Assembly: GCF_016545825.1 (NCBI RefSeq) | Contig: NC_052619.1 | Coordinates: forward strand, 11,423,501 to 11,487,500 | DNA from: Eucalyptus grandis | Taxonomy: Eukaryota; Streptophyta; Magnoliopsida; Myrtales; Myrtaceae | DNA length: 64,000 bases | Reading direction: 5' to 3' | The notes under the pieces: model-generated | What the model saw: only the letters and a program-made list of their open reading frames with translations | What the model was told of the DNA's origin: nothing | Databases searched by the model: none | Position numbers and translations under genes: made by a program | Shown here: piece after piece, positions 1-11,334 of the stretch | Layout: every line of letters starts with the position of its first letter | Numbering within the stretch: position 1 is the stretch's first letter

Positions 1-206
1 CCTGGTCTAAAGAAACTTTTTGGATTAGGATTAAAGCCAATGACTCAGATAAAATTATATTTTTCCCTCTTTCACCATTAAATTGTTTTTATATGACATC
101 TCACTCAAGTGGAGCAGAGTAGGTGTCGCAAGTAATTCCTTATTTTTTTCGTGTTAATAAGTAATTAAATGAAATTATGAGATTAGACTGAAGTATTAGC
201 ACATAC
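1..206 (-). other. Intron 1 relic of bZIP copy 0
   Basis: This stretch matches intron sequence of the other bZIP-like copies, most closely 25,735-26,020 in front of the exon 1 relic of the broken copy. The rest of this copy would lie to the left of the window. No coding potential is seen. Confidence 0.6.
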
Positions 207-469
207 CTCTTTGAACGCATTGGATGAAGGATTATTAGTTCTTTGAGTGCGATTTTCGATAGTTTCTTTCAAGGCTTCCTAACATGAATAGATAACTCCA
301 TTGTGCTCAGCATCAACAATGCTCAAGAGACATCCATAACGACCGAATCTTCTATTTCTTATGTGAGATTTAGAGACATTTTATCATTCGTGTATTGTTC
401 GAGCTCAAAAGTTAATAAAGCTTAGGCTCATAGACTAGGAGGAAAATTCAAGATTTTTGTTTTTGTCTA
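207..469 (-). pseudogene. bZIP-like copy 0, exon 1 relic
   Basis: Read on the minus strand this aligns along its length with exon 1 of the open bZIP-like genes at 13,084-13,694 and 38,114-38,433, including the GT donor at its left edge. The ATG has been lost (the equivalent position near 467-470 reads CTA on the plus strand) and several in-frame stops and indels are present. The function of exon 1 in the family is unknown: it is an acidic region rich in D, E and S. This copy is dead. Its closest relative is the exon 1 relic at 26,025-26,343. Confidence 0.75.
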
Positions 470-920
470 TTTCCACTAAGCTATTTACACATACATAGCA
501 CAAAAATCAATAGCCAATCTTCTTAAATCCAAACTCTAAAGCATATACAAAAATATGATATTTTAACGAATGAGATTCCAAAAGTCACTACATGATTATT
601 ACCTCTGACAAGTAGAGTTTCAAAACAAGCAAAGTTAGAGAAATCAAATATCAATTATTTGGGTGAAAGAGAAGAGAGACCTTAAAGTGAAAGTCGAGGA
701 AATCCTTGTTTGACCTCATAAATGGGACTACTTTAAATAAATAGATTTGGCTTTGGATTAGATTTGGTATGACGTTTGATAAGTGTGACAGATCGTTCCT
801 CCTCCCAAATACGTTCATGAATTTTTCTTTTGATGATACATAATGTGATTATGAGTAAATTCACTCTCAATCATGCATGCAAAGGTAAAAATAGTTTTCT
901 TTTCAGTCATTATGGAAAAA
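470..920. other. Decayed upstream flank of bZIP copy 0
   Basis: The stretch matches the upstream regions of the bZIP-like genes at 13.7-14.2, 26.4-26.8 and 38.4-38.9 kb. The TATA-like motif kept in the open copies is changed here (CATAAATGG near 716). No gene is seen. Confidence 0.5.
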
Positions 921-1225
921 TGAGAAAAAATGTCAAAAAAAAAAAAATCATCATGCCAATATAATCCCAAACATTTTAGTTATGTCAAATTAGTTCTAAC
1001 CTTTTTACCTAAAGCCAATTTAGTCCTCTTGATTAATTTTGAGTGGATATTGCTTATGTGAATGCTAAACAACGGCATCACTAACATGAATATTTTTCCA
1101 TAATATTTTAATAATTTTCGACTTTTTTCTTTTTTTTCCTTCTCTTTCCAATGACTAGCGAGAGCGAACACTGGCGAAGCTACCCTTGCTAGATCTGCGA
1201 GGCCGCCCTCGCTAGGCGATGGTAA
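921..1225. mobile_element. Half of a GC-rich-core foldback element
   Basis: The left arm has the family phrases seen in complete members (a run of A, then 'atcccaaacatttta', 'gtcaaattagtt', 'ccaatttagtcc'), followed by a GC-rich core around 'gaggccgccctcgctagg'. The mirrored right arm is missing, and the sequence runs straight into spacer sequence near 1,255. Complete members are at 26,909-27,892 and 39,924-40,585. Confidence 0.55.
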
Positions 1226-1254
1226 ACCAATTCATCAATTTGCTGGTTTAGTTT

Positions 1255-3125
1255 ATATATAGACAATTTTCCCCCTATTTAGTTTTAGGTAAAATGTCTT
1301 AGATGTGTGAATTTCATTAAATAACTAGTTTGGTGTATATACAGATAATTTGCTTGTCCTTTATGTAAACCAAGTCAAGGTACTTAAATATTGGAGCTTG
1401 CAACGTGAAACAGTACTTACCAACACACATTTTTTGCCTGGATTTATTCATCTAGCATTTTCATAAACTTATTTATTATTTTATTTTATTTATTTTGTGA
1501 ATTTTCATCATCTTGAATACACAGAAGAAAATGCCCCTTTTGGATAGAATATTTCATAGCCATTTAATTCCCACCATCTCTAGTTCAAATCGTGAAATAA
1601 CTTAGACGCCCGTTTAATGCGTTTACAAAAATAGTATTTTAATTTTTTAAAGCAAAAGAATAGTTTTGACATGAAAACACCACTTGCGTGATTTTCAATA
1701 TTTTCAATTATTTATAAAAATTAACTAATCTATTATCTTGAAAAAAAAAAAAATTCAGAGAAAAAGTAATTCTGGTTATCTCTATCTCTAATTTTGGCTG
1801 AACGCGGAAGATGATTGTTGATATCTTGTATAAAAACTTATATCAGAGCTGTTAGCGCCTTTAAGGTTTTTACGACAATGAAATTACTAATTCAATGGTA
1901 GCTGCATATGTTTATCATAGATGGTGACCCCTCTCATATCACGTCTTAAAAGCTAGTAGCAGTTTTCATTTTTTTTTGTCTTCTAATAATTAAGATTTTC
2001 TTATGTATGATAAATAATGATGATTTTCTATTGAGTTGAGAGTGGTTCTTTTAGGCTTTGTTTGCTTTGCGAAAAACATTTTCCTCATTATGAAGAGTTT
2101 GGTTCGCTTAGAAAAATAAGTCAACCAAAGACCTATACTTAAATTTTTAGAAATTGATTTCTTTTTTTAATAATCAAAAGACAATTTCCAAAACACGAGA
2201 ACCCTAATGTTGGTTCGACAATCCTTGGTAGTCGGAACCAACTCTCTGGCACCCAAACTTGGGTCCATTGAAGCCGCGCCCTCAACCCCCATGCTCAAAT
2301 CCATCAAGGTCGGGCCCAAAGCTCTCACGCCCGTGCCCAATGCCCCGACACCTAAGCCCAAGTCCATAAAGTTAGTGCTGGGGACTAGAGCTAACTCGGG
2401 TCTCTTGCACTTGAGCTCTAGTCCCCAACACTGAGACCTGATTCCACAAAGGCCATGCATGGGTCCTCAATGCTTGGCTTGGGCCTTAGTTAATGAAACG
2501 TTCGTTTTGGCAATTTTTTATTTTTTATTTTCTTGCTTTTTCTTTTGCCTTCTTCTTTAGCTAGTCATCGGCCAATGATCAACCATAGTAGAGGGATGAG
2601 CTTGTCCCTCACTTGTGATCAATCTCCGGCCTTCACTGTAACCTAAAAAATATTTTTTAGATTCAGCCAAATATCGAAAATGTTGTCGTTTTCTTGAAAA
2701 ATAACTTCCTTGAATTTTTTTTTTAAAAATCACATTTTATGCAATATAAACAAATCCTTAATGTTATATAGAAACATATGTGTTATTTTTGTTAGTTTTA
2801 ATTAATTAATATTAATTTTACCTACATTTAGTCTTAAGTACTAATATAAATGGAAAGTGTAATTGGCATTTAAACATGACAAACATAATTTAAATGAAAA
2901 TGATATTAGATAAACATTTATTGTTTGAAATAACCACATGTACTGTGTTTTTAATCAAGAAACGTTTTAAAAAAATAAAAACAAGTTAAATGATTTTACT
3001 ATTCACAAATAAAAACATAATCAAAGTAACCAAGCGGGACCTTATTATATGAAAAAGAAATTTATAGAAACCACCTAATTACTATCTAGTTGCAGTAATA
3101 CTGTGAGTACACTTTAAAATTTCCA
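1255..3125. repeat. Spacer repeat S1
   Basis: This is the first of several diverged copies of an AT-rich spacer of roughly 1.8 kb. Landmarks, in order, are 'tatatagacaattt', 'ttttaggtaa', 'gattttca...cttgaa', 'tttaatgcgtttacaaaa', 'tctattatcttga', 'gacccctctcatat', 'taagattttctta', 'gatattagataaaca' and a terminal 'agttgca...gagtacactt'. Other copies begin near 3.5, 14.7, 28.25, 39.3, 41.26 and 47.54 kb. In complete copies the spacer runs into the last exon of a b561 gene; here that exon is gone. Confidence 0.7.
2054..2757. mobile_element. PIF/Harbinger-like non-autonomous element
   Basis: The 704-bp insertion in spacer S1 is bounded by a TTA duplication (2,051-2,053 and 2,758-2,760). The terminal inverted repeats read 'ggctttgtttgctttgc' and, from the right end, 'ggatttgtttatattgc'. 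Other spacer copies lack it (compare 9.87 and 40.88 kb), which confirms the boundaries. The core is GC-rich, built of 'cccaagtcc' and 'gcccaatgcccc' phrases, and related to 58.3-59.1 kb. No transposase is encoded. The superfamily call rests on the TWA-type 3-bp TSD and the TIR style. Confidence 0.7.
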
Positions 3126-3456
3126 AAAAATACCTAAAGGGCTGGTGACTATTACTATCCTTTTTTTCTTTTTCACTGAATGAATGTTATAGGCTACCAC
3201 GCGGGGAAAATACTATTTCGCGCATTTTTATATTTACGTGAAGTATTTATTTTCGTACTTTAATCTAGCTTAAACAATATTTCTTGTCCATATCGACATT
3301 TGCAGAAATCAATCATTACGCTGACTGGCATTTAAATAAAATAATTACAATGATAAATAATGTGTAAATCCTATATTATTCTTTTCTCTATGGCAAGTAT
3401 TTGCTGTGTGCGACGATCTAGTTGCATATTAATAGATATTCCTTCTACCAAAAAAG
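3126..3456. other. bZIP-upstream-type flank
   Basis: The sequence matches 27.9-28.2, 14.3-14.6 and 39.0-39.3 kb, which lie upstream of bZIP-like copies. Here it follows spacer S1 directly with no gene between, marking a duplication junction. Short ORFs in it are not supported. Confidence 0.5.
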
Positions 3457-4520
3457 GAAACAAGATCTTTTCAAGGATATTTAATTGGGTAATATATAGA
3501 AAATTTCCCTCATGTTTACATTTTAGGTGGGATATCTTAGATGTGCCATTTTTATCAAGTAACTAAATTAATTTATACAGAGACAAGTTGCATGTCCACA
3601 TGTTGAACTTATTATTGGGCCAATATGGCAATTTCTCTGTAACATACTTAAATATAAAACTTAGCAACATGCCTTTTTCGCCTGGATATACTCATCTAGC
3701 ATTTTCAGAAACTCATTTATTTTCTTATTTAATTACTTTCTAGATTTCCAGAGTCTTGAAGTACTAAAAAAAAAATGTCCTTTTGGAATAGTATGTTTCA
3801 TAACTAGGAAAACAAGATCTTTTCCAAAATATTTAATTAGGTAATATATAGAAAATTTCCCTCCTATTTACATTTTAGGTAATATATCTTAGATGTGACA
3901 ATGTTATCAAGTAACTAATTTAGTTTCTACAAAAACAATTTGCATGTCACGTGTTAACCCTATGTGGCGATTTCCCTGTTACATATTTAAATAACTGAAC
4001 TTGCAAAATGAAACAAAACTTACCAACATGCCTTTTTCACTTGGATATACTCATCTAGCAATTTCAGAAACTCATTTATTTTCTTATTTTTTTTTATTTT
4101 CTAGATTTTCACAATCTTAAAATAGTGAAAAAAGATGTCCCTTTAGTATAGTATAGTTCATAGTTGGGAAAACAAGATCTTTTCAAGGATTTTTAATTGG
4201 GTAATATATAGACAATTTCTCCCCTATTTTTAGGTAATATATCTTAGATGTGCCAATATTATCAAGTAACTACATAGACAATCTACATGTCCACGTCTTA
4301 ACTCTATTATTCGGCCAATATGGCAATTTTCCTGCTATGTACTTAAATATCAGAACTTGCTACATGAAACAAAACTTACCAACCTACCTTTTTCACCTGG
4401 ATATATTCATCTAACATTTTCGGAAACTCCTTTATTTTCTTATTTGTTTATTTTCTAGATTTTCACAATCTTTAAATACCGAAAAAAGAAGTCCTTTTGG
4501 GATATAATAGTTCGTAGTCA
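3457..4520. repeat. Triplicated block of about 350 bp (set 1)
   Basis: Three diverged tandem copies start at about 3,457, 3,808 and 4,168, each opening with 'gaaaacaagatctttt' or a close variant followed by 'taattgggtaatatatag'. Each contains 'ttacattttaggt', 'aactcatttattttct' and 'gattttcacaatctt'. A matching set of three lies at 28,239-29,320. The block is the first part of the spacer repeat. It is noncoding. Confidence 0.8.
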
Positions 4521-4648
4521 TTGAATGCCAGTCGTCTCTCGTTTGAAATTATGAAGTAACTTAGACATGTTTGGTTACGTTTACAAAATCATACTTCTAT
4601 TGTTGATGAATAGTTTTAACATAAAAACACCACTCGCATGGTTTTCAA

Positions 4649-5530
4649 GGGATAATTGTCCAAAAAGTTGAAAATATATTTTAGGGCGACTAATTCAATT
4701 CTGAATATTTCTATTGTGCCAATCTTTTAATGATTTACCAATATAATTCTTCTCGCCAATTTTGGCTTGAAGTTGTTGACATAGACACTGGTTATCCTAT
4801 GTGACGCGAGTAGCACCGACATTGACAATTTTTGCAATATTTTTAAATTTAAGATTTTTCTAAAATATTTTCCTTTCCCTATCATTTCTTTTTCTTTCTT
4901 TTCATTTCCATATGGCCAACAAGGGCTGCCTCGCTTGGGTAATCGTTGCCCTTGCCAAATTTAGCATGGGCATTGTGGGCTAGATCTAAGTGAGGGCGAC
5001 CATTGCCTATGGCTGATGCCAGCCACATACCACACCAATCCATCCAAACTTGGTGCTTAAACTCTATTGTACTGTAAGGGAGGTCTCATGGAAAAATAGC
5101 TCAATGCTAGGATGATAAAAAGCTTAATATCTCTCATTCTTATTATTAGTGTTTGATATGAATTAAAAAAGAAAAAAAAAATGAGAAGGTCATTCATTCA
5201 AAACCTTGCTTATGAAATCCCATATTTCCCTTTTATACCTCGGAACGCACCCTTATTATAGAGAGGTAGAGTCTTTCATAAGAAAAGGAAGAAAAGGAAA
5301 AAAGAAACAGAAAAAATTCATAAAATTTAAAAGATTGTAAAATTTGTCCGCGTTCGAACCGAACATACCACATAGAACGATTGACATCCACATCTGCAAT
5401 ATTTAGCAAAAACTAGCTAGAAGAATTACGTTCACAAATCGTCAAAAGGTTTAAAATTACATTGGCATAATTAAAAGTTTTAAGATAAAGCTGCTCTATA
5501 ATAGGTTTAGAATTTTTTGAATAATTTCCC
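4649..5530. mobile_element. GC-rich-core foldback element (site shared with 29.46 kb)
   Basis: The 882-bp insertion lies in a spacer copy. The left end 'gggataattgtccaaaaag' and the right end, reversed ('gggaaattattcaaaaaa'), form imperfect terminal repeats. The core contains 'gggctgcctcgcttggg'. Comparison with uninterrupted spacer S1 near 1,690 places the insertion in a 'ttttca' stretch. The flanking duplication is too decayed to call. The same element sits at the same spacer position at 29,457, so it was present before that duplication. Confidence 0.65.
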
Positions 5531-5588
5531 TATTTTTCGATATTATCAATTATTAAAAGAAATTAACGCAATCTATTGTCTTGAAAGT

Positions 5589-5589
5589 A

Positions 5590-5676
<87 letters not shown>

Positions 5677-5677
5677 T
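5589..5677. repeat. (AAT)n microsatellite
   Basis: An uninterrupted run of about 29 AAT units lies in the spacer at the site where other copies read 'tattatcttgaaag'. A repeat this long and pure is probably length-variable. Confidence 0.97.
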
Positions 5678-5962
5678 AATTATGGAAAAGTGATTTTGAT
5701 TTTTTAGTATCTCTAATTCCAATTTGATAGTTAAAAACAATCGCTAATAACTTGTATGAGTACTTATATCTTCTTTTTTTTGCCTCAAAATTTTGATGAG
5801 AGCTTTTAGTGCCTTTAAAATATTTGTGAGGAATGAGATTTTTAATTCATAGATAGCCTAATATGTTCATTACAATAGTGACCCCTCTCATATATGTCTT
5901 AAGAGCTATTAGCATTTTTGAAATTTTTCTTCATCTTTTAATGATTAAGATTTTCTTACGTT

Positions 5963-8900
5963 CCAGTGGACCTTGAAGTTTCTCTTTGGCAATGATTTCT
6001 ATCGTTGCATTTCTCGCTTCTTTTTTGGTGCCCTTTGCCATGTGATCTAGAAAACGTGGAACAACATCCTATTTTGAGAACAAGCTTTGTGTATTCCGAC
6101 CTTAAAGAACCACCTTGTCAAAGTCGTCAAGGACAAAGCCTTGACTTTCACTATTGTTGCGGACACTTCAAGAAATAGGAGGATTCAACGCAGCTGGGGA
6201 ATTGACTCGTCCATTTTCTCTCCTGTGTTATACGATATTGCCCTGTAAGTTCGGATTGGTGGTGTTGCTTGTCGCGACCAATTTTTTGGGGGTGAACCAC
6301 CTAGGGTTTGGCTAATGAATTGCTAAGCCTAGATTTAGCTCGAGCTCTCCCAAGCCCATACCAATTCGCGACTTAGGTTCAAGTTCTTAGCATACAATTG
6401 ATTTTTTAATCAAGAGTCGCCACTAATCTATTTTTTGGCGGGTCGATTAGAAACCTAAGTAAAGTAATGGGAGTTACACTTTACTCCTGTGAACTAGAGA
6501 CTATGGGTACGGGGACTTAGTTACACTAGATTTCTCTAATGCCCTTTCGGTATCACTTTTTTTTTAATTTTTAAAAATGTTTTTGCAAACAATTTGGATT
6601 GATTTTAAATTTATTTCCTAACATATGAGGTGATCATGCGGGTGCGCAAACCACTAATTTAACACCCAATAAAAAGTAATGAATAAATTGCAAAGATAAA
6701 CTTACCTCAAAGCAACGAAAACATCTGCAATGTTAAATTAGAATCCACATCAACAATCCTAGATATGATTTCTAATTAACACGCAATTTTTTTTTCACTT
6801 AATTAATAAAAATCATGCAATATGCAATGCAATATTAACTAAATGACCTAATTCTAATGACATGTAATTTCTAATTAAATGAGCCTAGCAAAAATACTAA
6901 ATGACATGCATTTCAGTGAATCTAACCCTAATGACGTGCATATGACATCTTTTATTTTCTTTTTCCTTAAAAGAATGCAATCTATCCTAGAGATTAAAAC
7001 TAATTTAGCCTATGACATTTTTTGTATTTTTTTATGAAATTCGAAATTAGAAAAATGTGAAAATTATCTACCTAAATTAAACTATCATCTAATTTGTATT
7101 AGGAATGAAATTGAGTCAAATCCTAATTCAAACTAGGATGTTACCCTAACTTACAAATCCCTAACTAAAATGCAATCTATCTAAAGAGTTATCTAAACTT
7201 ATAATAAATTAAGAAATATATTATCTAAAATTAAACTAAGTGCAATTTAACCCTAATATGCAATGACGTACAAAATATGCCCTAATTCTACATGACATAT
7301 GCATGATGGTTTTCGTTTTTGTTTTTTTTAATTAATTTAAAATGTCAAATAATTAAACATGCAATTTAAACTAATGAAACAAAAATCTAACATCCTAGAT
7401 TCATTTTTTATTTCGAAAATTCATGATAAACAAAATGCTTAATCTAAACATGCAAATAACCCTAGATCATGTAATATTCTAACCCAAACATATTTCAAGA
7501 TAAAGCACTCAAGACAAGACAGACCATTCAAAATCACTAAAGATATCATACATCGTTTAGATCAAAGGATAATATCTCGCTAATAAAATCGATAAATTGA
7601 TCTTAAGCCTTAAAGATCAAAATATTAATTTTATTCCCGCTTGATTAATTATTTCATCTAAAGCCTTAGAAATGGAATAAAAAAATCATAGTGCGGTTGC
7701 GAATTAGGAATAAATCCTAATTGAAAGTTATGTCTATCACTCATGGATATGAAATTAGATATAAATAGAAATATATTAGGCAATAAAATATCCAATTATA
7801 CGAATGATGTGCATCTTACCTAATTTGATGATATTCTTCCCAAATTTGGACCAAGTGCAATTGGACTAAGATTGCGATCGGTTTTTCAACAGCGAATGGG
7901 GACGACGCTTCACGTAAGAGTCGTCACGGCAAGGAGTGAGCTCGGTGGGGTTTTAAGGAAACCTGCAAAGCAGAAATTTCTTGAGCTGTAGAGAAGGCCG
8001 CCTGTGATGTTTGTCCCAGCATGGATCGTGCACGATTTTCCGAAGGATTTGTGTTCTTTTCTTTAGCTCTTGTTCTCCACGTTTCGCAATCCTCACTGAG
8101 TCTCACCAAGTTGACATCAGATTGATAATGGTGCGTTGTGGGTGATGGTGGGATCTCTCGGTAAAGGATGACCGTGGGCTCACGGTCAACAAACCTGCAA
8201 AAATAAGAACTTCGGGATCGACTTGGTTCGGATGCGAATGGGAACAGTGGCTTTACGGCTCGAATGGACAGCAACTCGTCGTTGGGCGTGGCACAGATCA
8301 AAGCAGCAACGGGTCGTCACGGGCTATTTGAACACGGCGGGGGCAGCAAAGGCGACACGCCAAGGATAGTCACGGTCGAGCAAGTTCGCATCCAAGGATA
8401 GAGATGATGACCAGCTATTGTGAAGACTCGGATTGAACAGCTGGTGATGAAGAGAGGTGACAGGCGTGTCCTCGATTGGCAGATCTCCAAGAGCCACCTC
8501 CCTCTTTGTTGTTTTTTATCCTCTGCAAGATCACGTGATGGGTTTCCTTGACTTGGAATTCTCAACCTTGGTCGACAGTTTTGATAGTAGGGAACAAAAT
8601 CCACCCCTTGAACTCACGGTCTTCAACTTTTAACTTGGATGAGTCAACTTATCGATGACACTATGACGGTGCTTGCCAGTTGGAGATGCGAGCGATGGAG
8701 AGCAGTAGCAAAGACATGTCACGGCTACCGTTGGAGCATAGCGAGACCCGAGGGGACAACGTGAAGCCGCGACTGGCTACTTTGTTGCGAAGTTGCTAGA
8801 AGTGGTGAGAGGCAATCGCGTCGGAGGTGCGACCACTGGTCTGGTCGCGGAGAAGACGCTGGCGTGGAGAGTTGTCTCCGCTAAAAGCTGGCTGAGATCT

Positions 8901-9825
8901 CTCCCTCTCTCTTACGTGATTTCTTATTTCATGAATTTGTGGCCGTATTTTCTCAATTGTGTGGCCCCCCCTTTTTTTTTTCTTGAAAAATGCAGCACTC
9001 TTTTATAGTGGTTCCAGACGGCTGTATTTTTATGGCATTTTCCAAATTTCCATCTCTTGCCACATTAAATCAAATTTGTAAATTATAGCATGATTTTGCA
9101 ATCAGCTCGATCTTGCTCAGATTTCTTTCATTTTGCAAAATTCTTGCCCCTTATTCACTTGATTTTTAAATTGCTTTTACATTTAACGAAATCCGAATGC
9201 TCATCAGAATTTCAAATTTCCATACATAATCAATCAAATCAATTTTTCCCATTTTTTTTTTATTTTTTCCTTTTATTTGTTCCAGTGCAATTTTTATTTT
9301 CCTTATTTTCCTAGATTTGCCAAAATTAGGTGTCAACATTGCTGCTGCCTTCACTGACTTTTGAGATTCTTGTACAGCGGCTGTTGTCTTGCGGGTTGGT
9401 GTTTTGCTGGCTGTTTGTTGCTTGTTGCTGCTGCTCCGCTGATCGGTTTCGTTGGAGGCTGGGGGCTGAATCCGGTTCTTCGCAGGTTGTTGTCGCATGC
9501 TGGGAGGGTCGCTGCTGTCTGCTGTCCTTTCCTCCTTTGTTGCCGTTGGCTTGCTGCTTGCCGTAGCGGATTCACCAAGATTAGGAGATCTTTTTCCTGT
9601 TGTTGGTGGCCGCTGTTTTGGTTGCTGTAGCCACTGTGTTTGGCTGATTAGTAACTGATTTTTTGCTGGTTGTGGTTCATTTTTCTCGACACCCTTCCAC
9701 TCGTTATGACTTGTTTGTCATCATGAGTGTAAGTTCTTGGTGCCAAGTTTCTTGCTGTGTAGCTATATAACTATATAGCTTTTGGTTAAAGTCAATATAT
9801 TTCTTACCTTTATCAAAAAAAGAAG
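5963..9825 (+). mobile_element. 5'-truncated LINE, split by a solo LTR
   Basis: A perfect 16-bp target duplication, 'aagattttcttacgtt', flanks this block at 5,947-5,962 and 9,826-9,841. The right end carries the 3' tail 'gtcaatatatttcttacc' followed by an A-rich end, as expected for a LINE. The same tail occurs in reverse orientation at 31,742 and 34,324. LINE sequence occupies 5,963-6,269 and 9,339-9,825; the stretch between is a later LTR insertion. No intact reverse transcriptase frame remains. The GC-rich ORFs at 9.3-9.6 kb are LINE 3' sequence and not separate genes. Confidence 0.85.
6270..9338 (-). mobile_element. Solo LTR (3.07 kb), long-LTR retrotransposon
   Basis: On the minus strand it starts TGTTGACACCTAATTTTG and ends GGTCGCGACA, that is TG...CA. 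It is flanked by a perfect 5-bp duplication TTGCT (6,265-6,269 and 9,339-9,343). Outside that, the LINE sequence rejoins exactly. No internal region, primer-binding site or second LTR is present, so this is a solo LTR left by recombination. Its last 700 bp or so closely match the second copy at 20,306-23,712, while the middles differ. Start sequence and LTR length suggest a Tat/Ogre-type Ty3/gypsy element, which is inference. The ORFs at 7.9-9.0 kb inside it are not supported as genes. Confidence 0.88.
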
Positions 9826-9841
9826 AAGATTTTCTTACGTT

Positions 9842-10384
9842 TGACAATGATTATTTTAGTTTGAATTGAAAGTAGTTTTTTTTTAATGTTACAAGGAGAT
9901 GAACATGCTGCTTTCGATAATTCTAACTAATTAGTTTGATATTAACCATATAACTTACAAATGAGAAGTGTAATTGGCATTAAGACATGACAACCATTGT
10001 TTAGTGTAAATGATATTAGATAAAATTTATTATTCAGCATATAACCAAATATACACTATTTTTTACCAAGAAATGCTTAAATAAATTAAAAAAAAATAAG
10101 TCAAATGTTTTTAAATGAACACAAAAAAAAAAAAAAAAAAAAAAATTTAACCAAACGGGACCTCATTTAATGAAAAAAATGTAAATATAAGTCACTCTAA
10201 TTACTAAATTACTAGCTGCGGTCATATCCTTGAGTGTACTTTAAAATGGCTTTCAATACAACTGAGCAACACATAAATCGAACAAATATAAATTAGTGGA
10301 AGGAAGTTCAAACTGAACAACCCCGTATGACCTATTCTCTGTGGAAACAAGTGGAAAATATTACATTAAAAATGCTTAAAAAGG
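9842..10384. repeat. Spacer S2, distal part
   Basis: The spacer sequence resumes after the LINE ('gacaatgattattttag', then 'gatattagataaaa', 'aaccaaacgggacct') and leads into a b561 last-exon relic at 10,385, as in the intact gene at 42.7-43.14 kb. It has two A-rich runs and no gene. Confidence 0.65.
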
Positions 10385-10585
10385 GTCCTCACTTCCTAAA
10401 CTTTTGCATCTCCTAACCAATGAGAATTACAAGACGTTCCATCCCTTTCAAAGTTTTCTTCTAATTGATATCCGTGGTAAATATTCGCGATCATGAAAAT
10501 AATCAAAATCCACCCGGTTTTATGATGATAACAATTCTAATATTCTTGCACTTCCCTTTCCCGGTTGAGCCATTGCTATTATCTG
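10385..10585 (-). pseudogene. DOMON/cytochrome b561 relic 1 (last exon)
   Basis: The minus strand aligns with the last exon of the intact b561/DOMON gene (43,144-43,371), including the flank after the stop and the region around the acceptor. Indels and stops break the frame. Matching intron 3 sequence continues to about 10,960, but the exon carrying most of the b561 helices is absent and bZIP gene flank begins instead. It is a truncated, dead duplicate. Confidence 0.75.
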
Positions 10586-10596
10586 CCAAATTTTAG

Positions 10597-10601
10597 AGAG
10601 G

Positions 10602-10664
<63 letters not shown>
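10597..10664. repeat. (GA)n microsatellite
   Basis: A nearly pure GA run lies next to the acceptor side of the b561 relic, in former intron 3. The intact genes also have GA runs in intron 3 (43,606-43,640 and 50,050-50,069), but nearer the donor side. Confidence 0.95.
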
Positions 10665-10666
<2 letters not shown>

Positions 10667-11334
10667 AATGTATACATATTAATTGAATAAGAAAGATGTA
10701 TACATAAAAAAATGAGATCAATATGGGAAATAATGTAGATCTTCCCCGTCCGATTGCTATAGGTAAATCATTCTTGCAATATTTTAAAAATGTGTCAAAG
10801 GAGCGTCGCCAATGAAGCTAAATCTCCCATCTTTTTCCCTTATCTGTATGTCCAAGAAATTTATATCAATATATAGTAATCTAAATATTATACGTGTATG
10901 CCTTGAACTTGATAATGGAACGGGCAGAGGAGCAGCGGGCTGAATTCTTATAACAGCACTTCCAAGTCTCTATCCATAAAAATTGACTAAAAGCACACCT
11001 CATTCTTATAATAGTTCTCCACCATAGATCTCGTCAAAAGTTCTCGACTGGTTGCCATGAAATGGGTTGAGTTTAGTCACAAATCGAATCAGCACATAAA
11101 AGTTTCAAGCCACAATCAACAAGTCTCCTTCACAAATCATACTTAGCAGATATATAAACCACATAAAACCCGAAATACTTTAATTAAGGCTTGTGCTTAA
11201 TCCGAACCACAAGGAAACACAAAAACAATAATCCGGCGAATAAAAGTTCTAAAAATCCATGAAATGAAATCGAGACAGCAACACGACTGCCAAATCAAAT
11301 GCGCACCCAACTTTTGCGCTCAATAAGTTGGTGC
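10665..11334. other. b561 intron relic and bZIP 3' flank
   Basis: To about 10,960 the sequence matches intron 3 of the b561 genes ('aaatcattctt', 'tgccttgaactt'). From about 10,970 it matches the 3' flank of the bZIP-like copies (15.43-15.76 and 35.45-35.78 kb), with phrases such as 'cacataaaaccc' and 'ggaaacacaaaaac'. This part probably contains the bZIP 3' UTR. No other gene is seen. Confidence 0.5.

Noticed and set aside
3457..4520. Possible CRISPR-like array
   Set aside because: The repeat units are about 350 bp, diverged, and without unique short spacers. It is an ordinary tandem duplication in plant DNA.
7924..9008. ORFs of 71-125 codons on both strands
   Set aside because: They are inside the solo LTR at 6,270-9,338. 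The second LTR copy does not share them, and no domain is recognisable.
9166..9630. Cys/Leu-rich and Gln-rich ORFs
   Set aside because: They overlap on opposite strands and cross the LTR/LINE boundary at 9,338. The GC-rich part is LINE 3' sequence.
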